Below the pieces are notes generated by a model. That model was not told the DNA's origin. It worked only from the letters and a program-made list of their open reading frames with translations, and did no database searches. The translations under genes were made by a program, and so were the position numbers. Shown in pieces: positions 36,051-48,789 of a DNA stretch of 64,000 bases. The first letter of the stretch is position 1, and each line of letters starts with the position of its first letter. Source of the DNA: Pyrocephalus nanus (taxonomy: Eukaryota; Chordata; Aves; Passeriformes; Tyrannidae); NCBI GenBank assembly GCA_038380795.1, contig CM076270.1:22398001-22462000 (forward strand), in the 5' to 3' direction.

Positions 36051-36260
36051 AAGTACCCTTCGAGACTTTTTAATAAGCCCGACAAAGAAACCATGCGACT
36101 TGGGAAGATGTAAATCACTTCTGAGCTGGAAAGCTCGTTATTTATGCAATATAGACAGCTATTTCGAAATTGCCAGGGAAGTCATTAGGAATACGGTTTT
36201 TAATTCAGTAACAAATGCAATATATGATGTATATAAATAAAATGTATAAAATTGGAGTGA
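36051..36260. other. Candidate conserved noncoding segment (CpG-retaining, AT-rich)
   Basis: Six CpG sites in 135 bases (TTCGAG, CCCGAC, TGCGAC, CTCGTT, TTCGAA, TACGGT) in sequence that is otherwise AT-rich, passing into TTTTTAATTCAG and ATATGATGTATATAAATAAAATG. The combination of AT-rich homeodomain-like cores and surviving CpG is the strongest such case in the window. No coding potential. Confidence 0.35.
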
Positions 36261-37795
36261 AGATAGATTTTTAATGTCAACACACCATGAAATTGCAAGC
36301 AACAGACAAGCTCTACATTATCACTAGAAGGTGGGCTGCTTCTTCAAATTAGTACCCCTGGGAAAGAAAATAACACATATTCAAAAAAGAAGCTACTAAC
36401 CAGTACACCCTAATGGGCTTAAGATCAACCAAGATAGGATCACTGCAGCGATGCAGAGTTACAGCATTAGCAGAAACACAGCATTACTTCACCGAACCAG
36501 ATATTTAACACTTGGTAGCCAGGGCTCCCTGTGAAAAATGGCCATGTTAGGCAGAAATAAAAATAAGCCTGCGTTTTAGGGTACAAGCAGCAGAGCAGAG
36601 GAAGACACCTATAGGACAGCACCACAGAAAATGTGGCTAAGAGGAAGATGTGGAATTAACAAGAGCACTTAAGAGCTTTGCTTTGAGTGGCAATCGGCAA
36701 GCATGCCATGCTTACAAAAGTTTAGAGTCTGGATTCACTTAAACAAAAAGCTAATTAGTAGCACTTGGGTGCTGTCCCTCGGTAAGAAGTGATTCATTGA
36801 GGTTCAATGTTTAGATCAGGAGATTCATGTGGATTATGCAGAGTCCATTCTACTGAGAAGGATGGTGTGAAGTTGTTTGAACGAGCCTGTGTGAGACACC
36901 TTCTTCACACTGTGGGTAAAATGTGGAAGCAGGTTTGCCCGGCAAGGTTCTGCACCAAATGAAAGTTGTTTAGCTCCTCAGCATCAGGGAGGCTTGGTGC
37001 AATAAGTCTTCTTTCAACACGTGATCACAACGGAGCTTTTGAATTTATTTCCATAATATTTAGGAAGTGCCTGTAGCTTCAAGCCACATAACTTACCAGA
37101 CCCGGGCAAACAAGAACACTTGACAGTAGAGCCAAGCCAAAGGGCTTAGCTGGGATCAACAAGCTGTTAGAGCTGACTACACACATTCAAAAAAAAATAT
37201 TACATAAAGTGATATGTATCTAAGGTCACTGTGGGAGCCAGAAAGCAGTGCCAAGACATTCTTGCAGGCTTCTCCCTTCCTTGGCTTGCCCTCATTCACA
37301 GCCAGGGAGCCCAGCCCAGGCCAGGGCTCAGTGAAAGCTTTCACATCACTTACCCACCTCTGATGGCCATCGGGTTGTGTTGCAGAGTCACTTATATTTA
37401 GATGAACAGGTGGGCAGCCCCTTCCAAATTTAATCAAGTTAACACTTTCTATTTCTTCATGGTTTTCATAACTCTAATTGGCTTACTGTTGCAAACCAGG
37501 AGATGGGCTACTCCAGCCTGTTGGTTACAAAAGCTATTTCTCTACAAACATTAACATTTTTCTTCTCTTCACACAGAGAAGTTTCAATGCCCAAATATGA
37601 AAGCACTTGGCTTTTGTAGTATCCCACATGAAGATGTAACAGTGAAAAATGCCTCAAACTCATGTTAAAATTGACCTTAGACAGAGGAGATAAAAGATTA
37701 GCATTACTTTTATGGCATTAAGACATAGATCTGTACACAACACACAGGGTTATTTTCCCACTTCCCACTGGGAATTCAGTGGAATCACAAAAGCT
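36261..37795. other. Noncoding unique sequence, no gene recognised
   Basis: No exon is recognised. The minus frame at 37177-37437 (86 codons) has no domain. The sequence runs directly into the 3' end of the minus-strand CR1. Confidence 0.55.
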
Positions 37796-38655
37796 CATAG
37801 GACTATAGAATGGTTTGGGTTGGAAGGGACCTTGAAAGATCATCTTGTTCCAACCCCCTTGCCATGGGCAGGGACATCTTTCACTAGATGAAAGTGCTCA
37901 AAGCCCCATCCAACCTGGCCTTGAACACTTCCAGGGATGGAACACCCACAGCTTCTGTGGGCAGCCTGTTCCAATGCACCATCACCCTCACAGTAAAGGA
38001 TTTCTTCCAATATCTAATCTAAATCCACCCTCTGTCAGTTTAAGCCCATTACCCCTTGTCCCATCACTTCATGCCCATGTGAAATGTCCCTCTCAGTTCC
38101 CTCAGAGGACCCTTTAGATACTGGAAGGTTCTCTAAAGTCACCCCAGAAACTCATTTTCTCCAGGTTAAACAACTTCAGCTCTCCCAGCCTGTCTTTGTA
38201 GGAGAGGTGCCCCAGCCTTAGGACCATCTTCCTGGCCCTTCCCCTGGTCCCACTCCAACAGGTCTCCATCCTCATGTTGGTGACCCCAAAGCAGGATGCA
38301 GTGCTCTGGGTGGGGCCTCACAAGAGCTGAGCAGAGGGGAACAATCTCAATCTGCTGGCCACACAGTTTTGATGAGGCCCAGGATGCTGTTGGCTTTCTG
38401 GGCTGCAACCACACATTGCCAGGTCACCTTGACCTTCTCAGCAACCAAAAGCTTTAAGTTCTTCTCCTCAGGGCTGCTCTCAATCCACTCTCCACCCAGC
38501 CTCTATTTGTGCTTGGGACTGTCCCAGCCCAGGTGCAGGGCCTGGCACTTGGCTATGCTCAACTTCTTGAGGTTTGCACAGAGGTTTCCACCTCTCGATC
38601 CTGTCAAGGCACCTCTGGATGGCATCCCTTCCCCTCCAGTGTGTTGACCCCTAGA
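37796..38655 (-). mobile_element. CR1 LINE, degenerate copy: C-terminal RT region plus 3' UTR (minus orientation)
   Basis: The 3' end lies at about 37796, where 'agaatggtttgggttgg' (plus strand) is the reverse complement of the CR1 terminus. Moving up in coordinate, the minus strand reads the 3' region, then the end of the CR1 reverse-transcriptase ORF2. Recognisable phrases include LSYKDRLGELKLFNLEK near 38180-38220, CSALVRPHPEHC near 38320, AAQKANSILGLIK near 38370-38410 and RLGGEWIESSPEEK near 38460-38500. The phrase VNTLEGKGCHPE lies at about 38620-38650. An in-frame stop interrupts the frame at 38503-38505. The phrases fall in different frames, so there are frameshifts near 38350 and 38220. 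The copy is dead. Above about 38655 the CR1 similarity is lost, so the copy is 5'-truncated or interrupted there. Confidence 0.96.
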
Positions 38656-39060
38656 GATTTGTGTTCAATTCCTAAAAACTTAGAGACACCACATCCTGCA
38701 CCAGAGGTCCCAACAAAGCCTGGGGAGCCATCAGTGGCCTCCCAACCCCCTGTATATGGAGCTATGCCCTGGAGACTTTCCCCACAGCACATGAAGAATT
38801 AGAGCAACATTCCTCAGCAGATCATGTCACTGGGCTGGCAGAGGCCCAGGACTCTCCACCCCCAGGCTTCCAGCACGACACCTTTCACTAGCAGAGCTCC
38901 CCAAACCACACATCCTTCTCAGAGGTCCAGAGCCAGACAGCACAGCCAGAGAGGTGACAGACACACTCACCTCACCTGAGTGCGTGACAACACACCCACT
39001 GGCCAGATCTGCCTGTCAACATAGTTCAGGTGCTGGTCTCTGTCAGTGCAGTCCAACACT
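38656..39060. other. GC-richer sequence at the 5' edge of the CR1, origin unclear
   Basis: This stretch keeps the higher GC content of the neighbouring CR1, but its translation no longer follows CR1 reverse transcriptase. It may be a diverged or rearranged upstream part of the same element, another old repeat, or unique DNA. No gene is recognised. Confidence 0.4.
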
Positions 39061-39429
39061 GGGGGTAAATATTTACCTCATCCTAATTGTTGGGAAAGAT
39101 AAATGGAGAGAAAAAGGAAGCTAGGCTAGCCTTTTCACGTGAAACCAGCTGGACATCCTACTCACTGTGGCACACCCGTTATTTCTTTCTTTCAGCTTCT
39201 ACAGAAAGCAGAACTAGCTTTCTGGTCTCGGGGGTTTTTTACACAGACACTGTCTCAGGTTCACTGCAGGAAGTCATTTACAAGGGTATCAAAGGTGGAT
39301 ATGCCCTGTGGGAGCTCCAAAGTCTAACTGACGACTACTAACGTTTCCCCTCTGCATTTTAAACTCTAAGAGATATGATCATCCTGAAGTGTTGATGGAA
39401 AACCACAGGTGACAGTCTCCATTTTCACT
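39061..39429. other. Noncoding, nothing recognised
   Basis: An 84-codon plus-strand frame (39087-39341) overlaps another in a second frame on the same strand. Neither suggests a domain. Confidence 0.5.
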
Positions 39430-39790
39430 CATGTTTTATGATAATTTAAAATAACACAGTGGTAGTAAATGTGTTCACAAAATGACATGATGAGGGGGCA
39501 GCTCGTCCCATCGCCCTGATGACAGGTAGGGTTAATGTCAGCAATGTAAAGGATAATTTATCTTCTCTGTCAGTGCAGCTGCTTCACATAATTTTATCCT
39601 AATAGTGAATATCACATATCTTTGCCAAGTGAATTTAAAGGAGTAGAAAGAGAACACTGCATTCAGATGTAGTTTGCTGTGATCACTTCCACCCTCAATG
39701 CAATGAATTCTCTAAATTCATGAATTTAAAGCCTTATGGTGCAGTTTTGTTCCTATGAACGTCTGAATAAAGTTAGTAAATTTACAGCCC
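39430..39790. other. Candidate conserved noncoding segment (possible enhancer)
   Basis: AT-rich, with a perfect 16-base palindrome TAAATTCA/TGAATTTA at 39713-39728. It also has several GATA-type words read in reverse (TTTATCTT, TTTTATCC), an AATTTA-rich background and surviving CpG at AGCTCGTCCCATCGCC (about 39500-39517) and GAACGTCTG (39758). No reading frame of note. Conservation is inferred and cannot be seen here. Confidence 0.33.
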
Positions 39791-41148
39791 CTAGTGACAG
39801 GAGCCTCCTCTGGGCATTTTAATAAAAGATGTGGCCTTTGGAAATCAGGATAAAGTATCTAAGTTTTTGTTTGAAGTCTTTGCACATATTTTTAAAGCAA
39901 CACCCACATAGCATCCAGCTTGTTCAAACACACTGAGAGACAAGACCTTTGGAAATCCACTCTTGCTGGAGCAGGGAGATGGACAGTAATGGAGCCAGTG
40001 GAATTGACTTTCCAGCACAGAGAAAGAACCATCTCTAACTGCTCCCACCATCCGGATAGAACTTTTCCCCTACAGGCAGAAAGTTGCTCCTTCATAATCA
40101 GCTCCGTGAGAGGTGAAGGTGACTCATCCTCCTTTTTGTCTCACAGGCGTTTATTGTTTTAGAGAAAGTTGTAACAGATAAGGTGGAGTTCTTGGAAAGA
40201 GCCTCTGAGATGCAAAGTTCATGGACCATCCCCAGAGGAGCTGGAAGAAGCTGCAGGATCCCAAATGACTGCTGCTGTTTTGCAGAAAGGCAGATACTGA
40301 GGATCCCAACCCCCCTGTTCTCTGGGCCATCCACAGAGCTGATTGCATTTCACTTGCCAGCAGCATATTTGGTTTTTTTTGTCGTATAATTTTGAAAAGT
40401 TCTGTGGCTAAAGTAAGAAGGAGAAAACAATAAACCTTTAGGAACGCAGAACACGGAAAAGTTTACAAAGATCCAGAGGTGGGAAATATAAGGGAGGAAA
40501 AGCTAATGAGGATTTAACCTCTGTAGCTTCAATAGTAATGCCACAGAACTGCAGAAGTAGATGAGAAAGCAAGAAATTAAAATCAAGGGTCCAGAAATAG
40601 ACCAACACTGGAAAAAGGCACCAAATGCAAATCTATCACCCACTGGGTGGCCTGGATCCAACTTCATGGAAAGTGGCAATCAGTCAGCTTTTGACAGTGG
40701 TGTTTAATGTTACTTAGCTAAGTGGCAGATTCATAAGCAAAACTGGCTTGCTGAGAAAGTGACAAACTCAAACTTTGAAGACATTAATTAGGAACAAATC
40801 TGAGAAGCATTTTCAGGGGAGGTCATGTTCAAAGTTGCAGCTTTGGGCATTGCTCCTGCAGGATTTAACACTGAGCCCATGAGGAATGGTGCAGACTTTA
40901 ACAAGTTTTTCCATGGGTATATACAGGTGCTGATGGGTCCAGGTCCCAGTGCAGACATGAAACTATTCTGCCAGTGTGAGATTACTTCCACAGCTGAGTA
41001 CAAGCATAGTCAAAATGCTTGGCAATTTTGCAAAGTTACTCTGCCAAATCGTGAAATTTTCACAGCCAAAGAGCACAAGATTAGCCTGTACCAGGATGTA
41101 GAAGTGGCTCTGTAGTTTCACAAGTAGTTTAACGTGCAGAAATGGAGT

Positions 41149-41164
41149 AAAAAAAAAAAAAAAA
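41149..41164. repeat. Poly-A tract, 16 A
   Basis: Uninterrupted A-run. Confidence 0.9.
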
Positions 41165-42817
41165 GATCAAAAAATAAAAGTATATGCAGGTATATGTCTC
41201 CTGTTACTGAGAGTGGGAGGTAATGCAAACAGGAAGTTTGAACTGATGGAGAGAACTGCCAGATATACAAGGGAGACCAATTAAATGCTTGTAGTAAGGC
41301 TACTGCAAAATGCCAGACTCAGGAAACTGAAAAAGTTCTTAAGGAAATACCTGGGCATGTCATTTGGCCTTTCAGAAGCAATTCCCAACAGTAAAACCTG
41401 TTAAATATATCCAAGGGCGCCTTAAGATGACAGACTTTTTCCCCTCAGTTTCCCAGAATCTTTTAACAATTCAGATTTCATCTAGCAAGTATCTGGTACA
41501 GCAAATATTCCCAGGTATTGCCAGAGCTAATCTACTTTTTTTTTTTTTAACACACATACTAGGAATCCATTTTTATTCCTCTTCACAGGCCATGTTTTAA
41601 TGATTTTCTGGTCCAGAATGTAGTCTTTGCATAGAAAAATCCCATTCTTCTACGTAAACATTCATTCTGATCATTTCTACAACAACTAAACTCAAGCAAA
41701 CCTGTATTGCAGAGCAATTTCTGGGTTGGAAGAAGGGTCTCCTAATCCTCTACTGGTATCTGTAGATACAAGATTCTGAGACATCCACATGTGAATGACT
41801 TTGACTTATGTGAGGCAAATATCACCCGACCCTACACACAGCTGGGTGAGGATCTAGTGTGAGATCTACACAAAGGAACAGGAGATATGAGAGGGGCATA
41901 ACTGTGAGTGATATAAGTTCTTTTGCTCAAATCTCATGGCCAGTTTTCACCTATTTTTTGCCATATACAGAGAACCCTCAGACCAGGAGATTATTGGGAA
42001 TTATGAAACTTGAGCTACTGCATAAACACAGGAATCATTATCCTTTTAAATACGATGAAATCTCGTTTCTGATGGCTAAAAGTTTTGTGAAGAGGCTTCT
42101 TCTGCAGGTACATTGTTCTACACTCATGTTCACTCAGAGCCATTGGGCATTTCTAAAATCAGACCCTACTTCTCAGAAACACGCTGGTACTCAGTTGGAT
42201 ATCGCTAATATTTAGATGGCTCCCTTCACAACAGTGTTCTAGCACCTGGCAAACATTAATCACAGCACCCTGTGTAACTGTAAACACACTGCAGCTGAGG
42301 AAATGGAGCAGAAGCAGCCCTCATCCAAACAGGAAACCCACACTGGAGAGGTAAATTGATCCAGGCTATCTCAAACCTTCAGCAAGTTCTTAGACATTCG
42401 ATTATACATCTCCTAAGCTCCTGTGTAAACCGTGATATTTTTCAATATTCCTGAAAGTAATTTCTTTGTTAACTCCATGTGCAACAAGAATATATTCCAA
42501 TGCCTTCATATATAGAGCAAACATCAGGCTTTCAGACAAAAACATGCAAAGCCAAAATTATTTTCTCAAAACAAAGTATGACACATTAGGAATTCTGGAC
42601 AGCGACAACATGCCACTGCTTCTCTCCCAAAACACACCACTTAAGTGAAATAAGAGAAAAAAACTGTCTATCAAAAACCAGAAGTCAAATGTTTCTGTCA
42701 GATACCACCAGAAACAAAACATTACAGAAATTCTGCTAATGTACAAAAAAGGGTGCTGATCAAACAGCTTTGCTTCTCAGTTTGATAACGATAGAATACT
42801 TTTATCCCATACACATT

Positions 42818-42834
42818 AAAAAAAAAAAAAAAAA
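42818..42834. repeat. Poly-A tract, 17 A
   Basis: Uninterrupted A-run. Confidence 0.9.
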
Positions 42835-43989
42835 GCATCTACTTTCATAACTGCCAGCTTTGGGCACATGCATCAGGGCAGTAAAGAGATGTCTACCTGT
42901 CAAAGTCATTACAGAAGGCAGCAATATCTGCAGCATTTGAGATTTAGTTTTGTCCACAGCAGAAAACAGGGACAGTGCATGTACGAAGCAAGTGGTGATA
43001 GTCTGGATCTAAGAAACTAAACACAGTTCACAGAGAAGTTTATAAAAAACAGAGACAAAGCAAGAAATAAAAAGCAATATGAATGAGGAAGTGAAGGTGG
43101 TGCACAAAGCAGTCTGCAGTCTCACAGAGGAAATACACTTGGCCAGACTTGCTGGAATGCACACAGAGTAACATTATTAGTTGAAAACTGCATATGAGCT
43201 ACCGGTGTTTGTAAAAGAGAAGCTGCAAAAAAAATGAGAATTGCAGCTGAATCAAATGCAGCCACACTACAGACACTGCACTTTAGCAAAGCCAGACATA
43301 GATGTGTCTGAAGACTCAAAGGGAAAATTAATCTAGCAAACAGCAGAGACAAAAATTTCAAGTATTTGTTACGTTATTCCCTTGTTAGGAAGGGCTCCAG
43401 ACAAAACAAAACCCAGTATCACAAAAACAGCTTCAGAAAGATTTACCTGACATGGACAGAACAGAATTCACCACCAATCTATGATAACCAGGTAAAATAA
43501 ATCTTGAGGTCACTGATATAGAGCCATTTCTTTCTGCTGTTTGTGACAAAGGAAGAAGAAACCTTCTCACTGAGTTCATACTCCAGGTTTTCTACACCTG
43601 CTTTCCTACACAGGCAACAGAAGGAAGAGTTTCCAGTCTCTTCCTCTTCTACCTAAACCAGAAAATATTATAGCTATGGTTCCTTCTTACCTTTTGAACT
43701 TCAGTTTGAACCTGTTTGACATTGATATTTCCAAGCACAGACTGTTTTCTGGTCTTTATGGAAGGTCACAAATGATCTAACCTTAATTCTGTTAAGGTAG
43801 AAATCTGTGTGCCTAATTTAAGCCTTTATTTCACACTTTATAAATCCACAGCAAGTCCAAGAGGGGGAAAATATCAGGATCTACACTCATTCTAATTAAT
43901 AAAATCAGATTTTACGACTTTAAAATGCATTCTCTCAGATGCATCACATTTGCTTTAACATCCCTGTGGGAATCCCAAGAGACTAGTTG

Positions 43990-44165
43990 TGGGGGGCTTT
44001 TAAAACTAATATCATATGCAAATTTGGTTGATGAATAATACGAACTGACAAACTGCATACAAGATGTCGATAAGCAAAATGAATATTTAGAGTGAAAAGG
44101 TATCTGAACTTTGTAATGCGGCCTCAGGAGTTACATACCAAACCTTACATATTCATGAAAATAAT
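43990..44165. other. Candidate conserved noncoding segment with octamer motif
   Basis: An ATGCAAAT octamer (44016-44023) is followed by TTGATGAATAATA, then three CpG sites (TACGAAC, GTCGATAAG, TGCGGCC) and a second octamer-like ATATTCATG stretch. No coding potential. It directly borders the A-rich tract at 44179. Confidence 0.3.
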
Positions 44166-44178
44166 TACTGCACAAGGC

Positions 44179-44255
44179 AAAAAAAAAAAAAAAAACAAAC
44201 CACCAAAAAAAAAAAAAAAAACCAAACCACCAAAAAAACCCACAAAAAACCCCAC
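44179..44255. repeat. A-rich/CCAAA low-complexity tract
   Basis: Two 17-base A-runs (44179-44195 and 44205-44221) are separated and followed by CAAACCACC and CCCACAAA units. Confidence 0.95.
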
Positions 44256-47252
44256 CTTAACAGCACATTCCAAAGGAGATGGAAATATGCTAATAAGTTT
44301 GCTGTGATAGACAGAGCATAACTATGGTCTTAGTTGGAAGTCACATTTTCTTTTCCATCCTTTTAATAATAATAACATGTTTAAATTCTAAGATCCTATG
44401 ACAAAAAATGCTACTTCTCCACAGAAGGAGCACAATCATCACAAGCTGTCTAAAAGCAGAGAGAAAGCATCCCACCATTTCAGAGTTTCTTTTTAGTGCC
44501 CAGTTAATAGTGCACTCTGGGTGCCCATTAGAATATTCTGTGGTGCTGGTGTGAAAGCCTCAGGTGCCCAGGAGGGATTGAAGTCACTATCAATTCATGT
44601 TACCTACTGGATGGTCATCAACTTGCAGAAAGTAGTACTTATTCTCAAAGCAATTACATTAGAGCAGATGAAAGAGTGGATATTCCCTTCAGAAATCAGA
44701 GAGATATTTTTAGTTCCATCAGATGGGAAAATCAGTACCACAGGTAAAGGGTGGATTTGCAAATTACAAAGTTCTGATCATCTCCCTTATTCAGCAGCAC
44801 ATTTATTCCTGAGGTTAACCTTTAGTATGCTCAACATGCTTCAGTGAATAGCACAGACCTGCACAAGTGAGAGAAAAAGGAAGTGTAAGCATGAAACAAG
44901 AGAAGCATTGCTACAGCATGGATTGCTTTCAAATTCCTCACTTACTCTGACATTTTAAATCAAAGTTCCCTGAATCACTTGTGAAGCTATCCAGGCAAAT
45001 TCTGAAGTTAATTCATTGAAGGAAGGGGTCACAGAGATATGAGAGTACAAAATTTTCTGTGACAGAGAAGTGTTGCAAGTTTGATGCATCAAAGGAGAAC
45101 TACAAGAATATTAGAGCTGACCATTTCAGTCCTCTCAACTATAGTATTTTCCTCAAAAGTCTGGTAAGCTTTTTACTCCTTTTGTAATGGGATGTTGACA
45201 AATGAATATATTATTCCCTGGAAGAAGATGCAATGCATTAAGTCATTGAAAGAATCTCCTATAGTAGTTCAAAAAAATCCTGGAATAAAAAATTTTATTT
45301 AGACTCCTTTATAGACAATAAAATCTATTCAGCTCCAGTAACCTCTCCTTTCTGCACCAGCAGTTACATTTCCTCCCTTGAACTCTGTTTTCATAATATC
45401 TGCTTGCCAGGTGACTCTAAAACTGCAATACTGAGCCAGGAAAAGTGTAAGGAAGCACCAATACTTCCAGGTATTGGAAGCCACTAACCACTTGTCAAGG
45501 TACAAGAAAGTTTTTTTTAAGTCAAACCTCCAAATTTAAGTGCTGCCCTGAAGTGTATCTAAAAACTCATTCTGCAGACATTTTTAAGATAAAAGGTTGC
45601 AGAGCTCTAGGTAGCTGCAGGCAGGCCAAAACAAAAGCTCTGCCCATCTTGCAAACTGAATATGTTAGCCTGGTGCTGAAGACATGCTAAGATAACCTCC
45701 ACAATCTATTAGACAGTCTGCCTCACACTTCTAGGCTTGTATCACGATAATTCGAACCTGAATCTCTTTCCAAATGACCACATAAAAGGTACAACTCAGT
45801 TTAAACTGGAGTTCAGCTGTAAGAAGATGGCAGGATTAAGCTACCTGGTCCAGACTCCTAACAGCAATTTAATGGCTAATTCCCCTTAGAGTTATAAACG
45901 TAGTACTCAAAAACCTACTTACAAATTATTCAACTCTCTCACACACACATGGCTGGAAACTACGTGAAAAACGTTTTCCTTGCAGGGAAAAAACCCTAAC
46001 ACTTCTATTTCCGGTAGGACCAGATACAGCAAAGAAAAACATGAGTATTGTAGGTGCTTTGCACTTCTTCACAGAAATAACACACAAAACTCATTTCTGT
46101 AAAAATTATTCCTTCATGACATACCCAAAGAGGGGATATTTAACCCATGTGTTTCTTCAAGGTTTTTACTAAGTGCCACAGAATGTATTTGGGATATTTC
46201 CTAAAAGGCTTTTTTTTCTGATTTGCAACCTGATTTATTCTAGGCCTTTATTTAAAAAGAAATAAAGTCCCTGGAACAAATTGTGTGATTCGTGAGATAA
46301 ACAATCAAAACTGAATACAATCAGCAAGACCTTGGAAAGAACAGTAGGAAGCTGACCCTTCCTGGTTCCATCAAAAGATGCCTACAAGCAAGACAATGGG
46401 CTAAGATACATTTGGTATATGATGGATCTAAGTGTAAAACCACTTTGTTATTCTGCCTTTCTCTGATGATTAAACAAAAGTAAAGATTGAATGAAGGTAC
46501 AGTTTTCCTTAACAGTTTATTTACCTACTTTTGACTTAAGAAATTATTTATTTACCTCTGATGTAAAGTAGAAAAACGTTTATCTTTTAAACCAGGGTAC
46601 AGATTAGGTGCTACATAAACAATCCAAAAAGTAACTCCTCTAAAGCCACATTTTATTTCATTTTTCTTTTCCTCTGGTGCCTGCATGCTGACAGATGGAA
46701 TGACATGTTTTGGGTCAGGGGGCTTTTCCACCAAGCAGAACAAGTCAATTTACATTCTCATCAAGATCCAGCAGCCTGCATTTGAGTTTCCTTTATTATA
46801 TTGGTAAAGTATCCCAGTTTGGAGAATACAAATTTACCCTGTGAAAAGCAAATACTTGAACCTTCTCACATCTTTCTTTAAAAGGCTCCGGGCCAGGCTG
46901 TCCTAACCAGGAAACTCTTCGATTCACTCAATCAAAAGCACAGCTTGTTTGATGCTGCATAAATTCCCACCTGGGTACTCAGTGAGTTCAAGTACAACTC
47001 GTGCACTTCAGGTGCCAAATTTACCCTTCACTTTTGCTTGTGTAATGCCACAGACAAGGGGGAAAACACAGGGGTGTGAGGGTGGCTGTTTTCTGCTGGC
47101 ACTGAAATTACTCAAGCTGGATGACAAAGAGGATGATAAACTGGACAGAAAAACGATGCCAAGCAAAGGACAAGAAACAAGCTGGGCTTAAAGAAAGTGA
47201 TCATGAAATTCATATGTAAAAATGCAAACTCAAATAGAGGAAACATGACTTT
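44256..47252. other. Noncoding unique sequence, no gene recognised
   Basis: The plus-strand frame at 44521-44847 (108 codons) has no recognisable domain and no flanking splice signals that I can support. The remainder is AT-rich sequence with short frames. Confidence 0.55.
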
Positions 47253-47330
47253 CAAAAAAAACCAAACCAAACCAACCAACCAAACAAACAAAAACCAAAC
47301 ACAAACAAAAAAAAAACACCAAAACACCAA
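47253..47330. repeat. AAAC/CCAACC low-complexity tract
   Basis: Plus-strand CCAAA, CCAACC, AAAC and A-run units. It is the clearest example of the A/C tract type seen repeatedly here. Confidence 0.95.
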
Positions 47331-48789
47331 CGGATTTTCAAGGAGATGGTGAACATAAAAGTTATGATGCAAACTTGGAACGAGTAAATTGGGCACAGAG
47401 AAGCAGCTGGCCATTATTTCAGTAAACTTTCAAGTCACTGTCGTGATTTCATTAATATCTGAGGGGCATCCAAGCCTGCTGAGAGTTGTGGGAGCATCAG
47501 GGCACAGAAGAATGAAGTCAATCTCACTCAACATGCAAAATTATAATCTTACTCAGCAAGTAACATTATGAATTTGGTTCAAGATGCAAACTGCTGAAGA
47601 GTTACAACACATTTCTGCAGACATCTAACATAGCATTGCATTATAAAAGACACACTTACCCTGCAAAACACTCATCAACTCAAAAAGAGAATGACCTAAG
47701 GAGTAGGGAAGGTTATTATAAGGAAATGAAAAGGAAAAATGTACATTGGTAAATAGTTGGTAAATCTCTGGACACTACAGGTGATAGGGATTATTAACAT
47801 CTCTCAAAAAATGGACATTCTGTGCAAAGAATACAGAAGAAAGCACACAAGCTAGAAAGCTACTTGCTAAGGGCATAGTAGCTAAGAGAAGATGGTTTTG
47901 TTTTGTTTGGAGGGAGGGGTTTCCCAATGAGATCATGTAAGTAGGAATTCTATAATGCTTGGCAAGGTCATCAGATGATCACCATGAAAGTAGAGTTTTT
48001 AAGATAACACTGCAGCAGGAAAGAAGTGCCTTAGTGCTCACTATGGAGGCCACTGGGAGATTTTCATATCAGAAATAAGATTAAAGCTCTGCCTGACATC
48101 ACTTACCATCTCACGCCCTAAATAATCTGATCAAAATCACTGAATAAGTCAGATACACTTTTCATATCTACTATAAACATTACTGCAGCCAAAGGAAACA
48201 CGTAAAGCCACTTGGCACACTAAAAAATTGAGTCTATTTTAGCAAACACGACGTTATAGCTACCTCTATTTACTTCTTAAAGTAAAAAATTACAACATTA
48301 AGGTTTGATCCTGTTACACAAATGAAATCAATGTGAAATTTTGATTATTTCACGACCACCAGGCAAATCCAAGAGCTCTTCCATAGGTATAGAAGTTGGA
48401 AGAGAACAGTAAGGCCAGGAAAACTCAGAAGTGGATCTTGTAGATGGCACAGTTTGTCAGGCTGACAAACCAAGAGAACTCAAATACAAGGCAGGTCAAT
48501 TCTTTCAGTCTTAGTCAAAACAATCCACACATTCCATGCCAGGCAGACAGACAGAATGCACAAGTCCACACAACCTTTCCCCCACCATCCCTCTCTCTCC
48601 CCAGCCCTGTGGCTCGTGCAGATGCTCCAGCCCTCACAGGCAGTGACACCACACCTGCCACCTTCCCCAAGGCACCTGAAGTGCAGTCAGTTAGCAATTG
48701 TCCAGCATGAAAATACAAGTGGCTAGAAAGCAAAACTGGGAAGGTACAATTACAGTCAAAACCAGTAGTGGGCCCAGAGCACATGCAGG
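47331..48789. other. Noncoding unique sequence, no gene recognised
   Basis: A GC- and C-richer patch at 48540-48690 leaves an 88-codon plus frame and a longer minus frame whose hydrophobic half is only the translation of the neighbouring A tract. No domain. Confidence 0.55.

Larger units (their letters stand above)
39791..43989. other. Noncoding unique sequence, no gene recognised
   Basis: Two frames are worth naming only to set aside: 40825-41115 (+, 96 codons) and 41859-42215 (+, 118 codons). Neither contains a domain I recognise. A-runs lie at 41149-41164 and 42818-42834 and a 13-base T-run near 41536-41548. Confidence 0.55.

Noticed and set aside
40825..41115. 96-codon plus-strand frame, protein-like in appearance
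   Set aside because: The residues look balanced, but I recognise no family. There are no convincing splice sites or upstream context, and the length is not exceptional for 64 kb.
41859..42215. 118-codon plus-strand frame
   Set aside because: No recognisable domain, AT-rich and unsupported by splice signals.
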